DNA of 64,000 nt from Streptomyces mangrovisoli (GTDB lineage: Bacteria > Actinomycetota > Actinomycetes > Streptomycetales > Streptomycetaceae). The DNA is taken from NCBI RefSeq assembly GCF_000974985.2, contig NZ_LAVA02000064.1, positions 1-64,000 of the forward strand, in the 5' to 3' direction. Within the stretch, counting starts at the first letter, position 1, and each line of letters opens with the position of its first letter. The position numbers and the translations under genes are program-made. The notes below the pieces were generated by a model. It was not told the origin of the DNA. It worked only from the letters and a program-made list of their open reading frames with translations, and searched no databases. Below are positions 59,332-64,000 of this stretch, piece by piece.

Positions 59332-60504
59332 ATGGCCGACGATCCGCCGACCGAGCCGAGTCCGGGCCCCGCCGCCGAGCCCTTCCCCCGCCCCGCCGCC
59401 GAGCCGTTCACCGGCCCTGTCCTCTGGTACGGCGCCGAGCTCGCAGGGCGCGAGGACGACTGGGCGCTGACGCTGACCGCCGGGCAGTGCGCCGAACTGC
59501 GCACCGCCGTGCACACCGCGCGCGAGCGGGGCGCCACCCTGCTGCGGATGACCGTCGGCGACTTCCCGCTGCCGACGCTCGCCGCACCGCTCGCGCGCGT
59601 CGCCGCCACGCTCGCCACGGGCCGCGGTCTCGCGCTGCTCCGTGGTGTGCCGGCGGACCTGCTCGGCGAGGCGGAGGCGGGCACGGTGCTGCGCGGCATC
59701 GGCCAGTACCTCGGCCGGCCCGTCCCGCAGACCGCCGACGGCCGCACCCTGTGCCACATCCGGGACGCGGGGGAGCTGCCGTACGGCGGCACGGGCCCGG
59801 TCCCGGCGACGGGGCCGGCGTGTCCGGCGGGTGACCCGGTGCCGGCGTATTCGGCTGGTACCCCGGTGGTGGCGGGTCCGACCGGTGCCCCGGAACCGGT
59901 CCGTACCGGCGCCGCGCAGCCGTTCCGGACCGCGGAGTCGGATCTGCTCGGGCTGCTGTGCGTCCGCCCGGCCCGCTCGGGCGGCAGCGTCCTGCTGGCG
60001 GGTGCGGCGGCCGTGCACAACACGGTGCTCGACACGCGGCCCGACCTCGCGGAACTGCTGTACCGCAGCCACACGTTCGGCGAGGTCGGGGAGCCGGGCG
60101 AGGAGCGGCCGTACCAGACCTCCCCGATCGTGGTCAGGGACGGCGACCGGCCGAGCATGCGCTACGACCGCGGCCGCCTGGACGGCACCGGGGCCGAGCT
60201 GTACGACGCCCTCGACGCGGCGGCCGCCTCGCCCGCCGTACGGCTGGAGGTGGACCTGCGCCCCGGCGACCTGCTGCTGCTCGACAGCCATGTGGTGCTG
60301 CACGGGCGCACGGCCTACGAGGACGTCGTCGGACCGGGGCGCGGGCGGCATCTGCTGCGGCTGTGGCTGGCCCGCGAGACCGCCCCCGCGGTCGCGGCCG
60401 ACCGGGCCCGCCGCGGGATCGCCCCGCGCGACGTCATCCGCCCCCGGAACCTGCGCACGGCCCCGCCCGGCCGCGCCCGCGCGACGGACCGGCGCCCGCG
60501 CTGA
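59332..60504 (+). CDS. TauD/TfdA-fold protein with altered metal motif
   Basis: 390-residue protein of the TauD/clavaminate-synthase-like fold. Most family blocks are present: RGLALLRGVP, LGRPVPQTADG, LLGLLCVR, SIVVRDG...MRYDRG, distal His324 in LHGRTAYED and RHLLRLWLA with the 2-oxoglutarate Arg. But the proximal HTD of the facial triad reads Arg199-Thr200-Ala201 (PFRTAESD), preceded by a Gly/Pro/Ala-rich insertion (about 150-195). It may be a pseudoenzyme or have an unusual centre. GGAGG lies 6 nt upstream of ATG 59332. Confidence 0.78.
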   Translation: MADDPPTEPSPGPAAEPFPRPAAEPFTGPVLWYGAELAGREDDWALTLTAGQCAELRTAVHTARERGATLLRMTVGDFPLPTLAAPLARVAATLATGRGLALLRGVPADLLGEAEAGTVLRGIGQYLGRPVPQTADGRTLCHIRDAGELPYGGTGPVPATGPACPAGDPVPAYSAGTPVVAGPTGAPEPVRTGAAQPFRTAESDLLGLLCVRPARSGGSVLLAGAAAVHNTVLDTRPDLAELLYRSHTFGEVGEPGEERPYQTSPIVVRDGDRPSMRYDRGRLDGTGAELYDALDAAAASPAVRLEVDLRPGDLLLLDSHVVLHGRTAYEDVVGPGRGRHLLRLWLARETAPAVAADRARRGIAPRDVIRPRNLRTAPPGRARATDRRPR

Positions 60505-60539
60505 TCCGGCGCCCGCGCCGCCCCACCCCGCCCCGTCCC

Positions 60540-60611
60540 GACCTCACCGACCCGTCCCGCCCCGACCTCACCGACTCGACCCGCCCCGACCTCACCGACT
60601 CGACTCGATCC
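60540..60611. repeat. 24-bp tandem repeat before acyl-CoA synthetase
   Basis: Three units of 24 bp beginning GACCTCACCGAC (60540, 60564, 60588) in the 134-bp gap between the dioxygenase-like and synthetase genes. Confidence 0.8.
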
Positions 60612-60638
60612 GCCCCGCCGACCGGAGGACCCGCCGCC

Positions 60639-62237
60639 ATGACCAATCTCGCCACCCTCCTGCTGACCTCCGCGGCAGCGCACGGGGAGCGTGTCGCCGT
60701 GCGCCACGACGACAGCACCCTGACCTACCGGCAGCTGGACGAGGCCAGCGCCCGGCTCGCCGCGGCGCTGCGCGCCCACGGCGTACGGCCGGGCGACCGG
60801 GTCACCATGACCCTGCCGAACGTGCCCGCCTTTCCCGTCGTCTACTACGGCATCCTGCGCGCCGGAGCCGTCGCGGTGCCGATGAACCCGCTGCTGAAGG
60901 AGCGGGAGGCGGCGTTCGTGCTGCGCGACTCGGGGGCGCGGGTGGCGCTGGCGCACCCGGCCTGCGCGGACGAGGTCGCGAAGGCGGCGGCAGCGGCGGG
61001 GACGACGTTCCTGACGACGGACGCCGCCACCGGAAGCGGCACGGACGCCACCACCGGGAGCGGCACGGACGCCGCCACCGGAAGCGGCACGGACCCCGTC
61101 ACCGAGAGCGACACGGACCTCGCCCCGGCCGACGCGGGTGTAGTGGACCGCTCCGACGACGCCACCGCCGTCATCCTCTACACCTCGGGCACGACCGGCA
61201 CCCCCAAGGGCGCGGAACTGACCCACCGCAACCTGCTGAGCAACACGTCCACGACCGCCGAGACGCTGCTCCGGCTCGGCCCCGACGACGTGCTCTTCGG
61301 CGGCCTGCCGCTGTTCCACGCCTTCGGGCAGACCTGTGCGATGAACACCGCCGTGGCCGCGGGCGCGACGCTGACCCTGCTGCCCCGGTTCGACCCGGTG
61401 ACGGCGCTGGAGATCATGCACCGTGACGAGGTCAGCGTCTTCCTGGGCGTACCGACGATGTACTCGGCGCTGCTGCACGCCGAGCGGCCGGGGGACCGCC
61501 CCGCGGCGCCGCCGCGGCTGCGGCTCGCGGTGTCGGGTGGCGCCGCCCTGCCCGTCGAGGTGCTGCACGGCTTCGAGAAGACGTTCGGGGCGCCGGTCCT
61601 GGAGGGCTACGGCCTGTCGGAGACCTCGCCGATGGCCGCCTTCAACCACCCCGACCGCCCGCGCAAGGCGGGTTCGATCGGCACGCCGGTGCGGGGCGTC
61701 GAACTGCGTCTGGTGGCGGACGACGGGACCGTACTGGACCCGGCCGCGCAGGACGCGCGGGACGCGATCGGCGAGATCGCCGTCCGCGGCGAGAACGTGA
61801 TGAAGGGCTACTTCGCCAACCCCGACGCCGACGCCCTGGCCTTCCGCGACGGCTGGTTCCACACCGGTGACCTGGCCCGCGTCGACGAGGACGGCTGCTA
61901 CTTCATCGTCGACCGCAAGAAGGACCTGATCATCCGGAGCGGCTACAACGTCTACCCGCGCGAGATCGAGGAGGTCCTCTACGGCCACCCCGCGATCGCC
62001 GAGTGCGCGGTGGTCGGCGTGGCGCACCCCTCGCACGGCGAGGAGGTCGCCGCGGCCGTCGTGCTGCGGCCGGGCGAGCGGGCGACGGCGGACGAGATCC
62101 GCGCCTACGCCAAGGAGCAGGTGGCTGCCTACAAGTACCCCCGCGTGGTGACGGTCGTTGCGGCGCTCCCCAAGGGCCCCACCGGCAAGATCCTCAAGCG
62201 CGAACTCGCGGCGGACTGGCCGATTTCGGAGGCGTGA
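60639..62237 (+). CDS. Acyl-CoA synthetase (AMP-forming)
   Basis: 532-residue ANL-superfamily acid--CoA ligase. P-loop YTSGTTGTPKG (about 181-191), SGGAALP, YGLSETSP, DGWFHTGD and the C-terminal Lys in GPTGKILKREL are intact. Four eight-residue repeats (D-A-A-T-G-S-G-T type, residues 128-159), encoded by 24-bp units at 61020-61115, form a surface insertion before the P-loop. It could activate the pathway acid or a product; the acyl group is unknown. GGAGG precedes ATG 60639. Confidence 0.88.
   Translation: MTNLATLLLTSAAAHGERVAVRHDDSTLTYRQLDEASARLAAALRAHGVRPGDRVTMTLPNVPAFPVVYYGILRAGAVAVPMNPLLKEREAAFVLRDSGARVALAHPACADEVAKAAAAAGTTFLTTDAATGSGTDATTGSGTDAATGSGTDPVTESDTDLAPADAGVVDRSDDATAVILYTSGTTGTPKGAELTHRNLLSNTSTTAETLLRLGPDDVLFGGLPLFHAFGQTCAMNTAVAAGATLTLLPRFDPVTALEIMHRDEVSVFLGVPTMYSALLHAERPGDRPAAPPRLRLAVSGGAALPVEVLHGFEKTFGAPVLEGYGLSETSPMAAFNHPDRPRKAGSIGTPVRGVELRLVADDGTVLDPAAQDARDAIGEIAVRGENVMKGYFANPDADALAFRDGWFHTGDLARVDEDGCYFIVDRKKDLIIRSGYNVYPREIEEVLYGHPAIAECAVVGVAHPSHGEEVAAAVVLRPGERATADEIRAYAKEQVAAYKYPRVVTVVAALPKGPTGKILKRELAADWPISEA
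61020..61115. repeat. Four 24-bp in-frame repeats in synthetase gene
   Basis: Four consecutive 24-bp units (61020, 61044, 61068, 61092) adding eight-residue repeats; the last has diverged. Confidence 0.85.
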
Positions 62238-62390
62238 ACACCGGGACGGGACGGGGGTGATGGCGGGCGGCGGACCGCAGGGTGGACGTGAAGTAAATGT
62301 GAAAGATCGACGAGATGCCTGCACGGTGCAACCGTTTTCTCTCACCAAAGGTCAACTCCAGGTAAGCACGCATGTCTTGGAGGGGAACCC

Positions 62391-63848
62391 ATGCTTCGGT
62401 CCCGTCATCAGCGCTCCCGTCGTCCCGCGTTCGTGGGTGTCACCGTCGTCGGTGCCGTCCTGGCCGGTGGACTGTTGATCGGTCTGCCCGGTGGGGCGAG
62501 CGCCGCCCCGTCGGGCCTCGCCGACGACTACAACGGGGACGGCTACCGCGATCTGGCGACCAACGCCCCGGGCGCCGTCGCCGGCGGCAAGGCGAAGGCC
62601 GGGGCCGTGGTCGTCAACTACGGTTCGTCGAGCGGTGTCAGCGCCTCGCGCCACAAGGTCACCTCGCAGAGTTCGGCCGGTGTGCCGGGCGCCTCGGAGA
62701 CCTCCGACCGCTTCGGCACCGAGCTCGCCGGCGGCGACCTCAACAACGACGGCTACGGCGACCTGGTCGTCGGCACGCCGCTGGAGGACGTCGGCAGCGA
62801 CGCCGACGGCGGTTCGGTCACCATCCTGTGGGGCAGCTCGTCCGGCCTGTCGGGCGGTACGACGATCAGCGACCCCAACGCCTCGGGCCACGACCGGTTC
62901 GGCCAGTCCCTCGCGGTCGGCGACTTCACCGGGGACGGCAAGGCCGATCTGGCGGTCGGTTCCACCGGCAAGGACGTGTGGATCTTCAAGGGCGGCTTCA
63001 CCAAGTCCGGCGGCGCGGCGGGCAAGCTGCGCCTCGACGCGCAGATCGACTCCGGCGCGGCCCCCGACGGCGCCGTTCAGCTGGCAGCCGGGGACTTCGA
63101 CAACGACGGCAAGGACGACCTGGTGATCGGGTCCGCCACGGGCAACTTCGTCTACCGGGGCGGCTCGGCGGGGCTCACCTTCCAGACCGAGGCGGGCGCG
63201 GGGTACTCGGACGCGCTCACCGTGGCCGACTTCGACCGCGACGGCCACGACGACCTGGTCGTCGGCAACGACTTCGTCTCCGTCCTGCCCCAGCCGGCGA
63301 AGGGCGGCTACGCCACCGTCTTCTACGGCGGCACGGCCGGCGTCGACACCACGCGCAGCGCCCTGTTCAGCCAGGCCACGGCGGGTGTGCAGGGGACGGA
63401 CGAGTCCGAGGACTGGTTCGGGGCCTCGCTCGCGGCGGGCGACGTCAACGGTGACGGCTATCCGGACCTCGCCGTCGGCGCGACCGGGGAGGACATCGGC
63501 TCGGCCTCCGACGTGGGCACCGTCTGGGTGCTGCGCGGCGGCAAGTCCGGCCTGACGGCGACCGGCGCGCAGTCCTTCAACCAGGGCACCGCGGGCGTGC
63601 CGGGCGCCAACGAGACGGGCGACCTGTTCACCCACGCTCTCCACCTCACCGACCTCAACAAGGACGGCCGCGCCGACCTGGCGGTGGGCGCGGGCGGGGA
63701 GAACAGCGACGACGGCGCCGTCTGGGTCCTGCGCGGCGCCACCGGGGGCGTCACGACCACCGGCGCCGTGAGCTTCGGCGCGACGTCCGTCGGCATCACC
63801 AAGTCCGGCGACGACCCCGAGTTCGGGAACGCGATGTCGGGCCAGTGA
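62391..63848 (+). CDS. Secreted FG-GAP/integrin-like beta-propeller protein
   Basis: 485-residue secreted protein: a signal peptide (basic RSRHQRSRRP, hydrophobic core, cleavage near ASA, about residue 39) and seven FG-GAP blades. Each blade carries a calcium-binding DxDxDG-type loop (DYNGDGYRDL, DLNNDGYGDL, DFTGDGKADL, DFDNDGKDDL, DFDRDGHDDL, DVNGDGYPDL, DLNKDGRADL). Such propellers bind ligands or polysaccharides extracellularly; no catalytic domain is attached. GGAGGGG lies 6 nt upstream of ATG 62391. The rest of the window (63849-64000) shows no gene. Confidence 0.88.
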   Translation: MLRSRHQRSRRPAFVGVTVVGAVLAGGLLIGLPGGASAAPSGLADDYNGDGYRDLATNAPGAVAGGKAKAGAVVVNYGSSSGVSASRHKVTSQSSAGVPGASETSDRFGTELAGGDLNNDGYGDLVVGTPLEDVGSDADGGSVTILWGSSSGLSGGTTISDPNASGHDRFGQSLAVGDFTGDGKADLAVGSTGKDVWIFKGGFTKSGGAAGKLRLDAQIDSGAAPDGAVQLAAGDFDNDGKDDLVIGSATGNFVYRGGSAGLTFQTEAGAGYSDALTVADFDRDGHDDLVVGNDFVSVLPQPAKGGYATVFYGGTAGVDTTRSALFSQATAGVQGTDESEDWFGASLAAGDVNGDGYPDLAVGATGEDIGSASDVGTVWVLRGGKSGLTATGAQSFNQGTAGVPGANETGDLFTHALHLTDLNKDGRADLAVGAGGENSDDGAVWVLRGATGGVTTTGAVSFGATSVGITKSGDDPEFGNAMSGQ

Positions 63849-64000
63849 TGTCGCGCTCGTGAGCGGGTCCGTGGACGGCACGGGCCCGCAGGCGGGCTCG
63901 TCCGACGCCCGGCCCGGTCCGCGCGACGGGCTCTACGCCTTCGGCTCTCCCCTGTCGGCGGCTGCCGCCCCGGCCGCCGCCGTCAGGGCGCGGGCCGTCT

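Noticed and set aside
63849..64000. Possible start of another gene at the window end
   Set aside because: No open frame with a start and domain content is visible; only GC-rich sequence with a GGGCTCTACG-like motif remains.

Overview
The window is a GC-rich actinobacterial chromosome segment, almost certainly Streptomyces. It carries the AfsQ1/AfsQ2/SigQ system, a Cys-Ser-Gly histidine ammonia-lyase, an AccA2/PccB/PccE acyl-CoA carboxylase locus, many probable leaderless starts and short secreted proteins. From about 3 to 40.5 kb the gene order matches what I recall of the Streptomyces coelicolor core around SCO4900-SCO4934 (recall, not a database search).

Layout. 0-2.4 kb: divergent MFS exporter and LysR regulator. 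2.4-5.9 kb: atypical alpha/beta hydrolase, adenosine deaminase (add), small secreted protein, PspC and VanZ-like membrane proteins. 6.1-10.2 kb: lipoprotein-afsQ2-afsQ1 operon divergent from sigQ, with a GTGAC-N6-GTGAC AfsQ1 box between them. 10.4-21.4 kb: uridine-kinase-like protein, second small secreted protein, the deoC-ALDH-short ALDH operon, two membrane proteins, phosphohexomutase and purine nucleoside phosphorylase. add, deoC and the phosphorylase each carry the same perfect palindrome CTACGCGCGTAG at the promoter, so they look like one nucleoside-salvage regulon. 21.6-25 kb: RelE-like protein, gamma-glutamylcyclotransferase-like protein, LpdA-type quinone reductase, DeoR regulator. 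25.5-32 kb: accA2, membrane protein, maf, a 42-43-residue membrane protein, pccE, pccB, biotin ligase. 32.2-38.2 kb: adenylate cyclase, Ala/Pro-rich secreted protein, enoyl-CoA hydratase, GAF-GGDEF protein, hutH. 38.3-46.6 kb: sortase-type surface protein, acidic protein, L,D-transpeptidase lipoprotein, two-gene MacB/FtsX-type ABC transporter, large secreted subtilase. 46.6-48.8 kb: XRE regulator divergent from a zinc alcohol dehydrogenase.

48.8-62.2 kb looks like an accessory catabolic island bracketed by two paralogous AraC-type regulators. A minus-strand set encodes a beta-keto acid cleavage enzyme, quinone oxidoreductase, Fe/2-oxoglutarate dioxygenase, MFS permease, RBBP9-like hydrolase and acetoacetyl-CoA synthetase, the last three translationally coupled. 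A divergent pair encodes a second dioxygenase-fold protein whose HxD metal motif reads RTA, and an acyl-CoA synthetase. The cleavage enzyme should release acetoacetate, which the acetoacetyl-CoA synthetase can activate, so this resembles a complete but unassigned beta-keto acid pathway. The island is rich in 9-bp and 24-bp tandem repeats. The window ends with an FG-GAP beta-propeller secreted protein.

Four intergenic clusters of an inverted repeat (GCGCAGTTCCCCGCGCCCC and its complement) lie at 15.2, 16.2-16.7, 25.1-25.4 and 33.4-33.6 kb. I see no rRNA, tRNA, CRISPR array, transposase or prophage gene.
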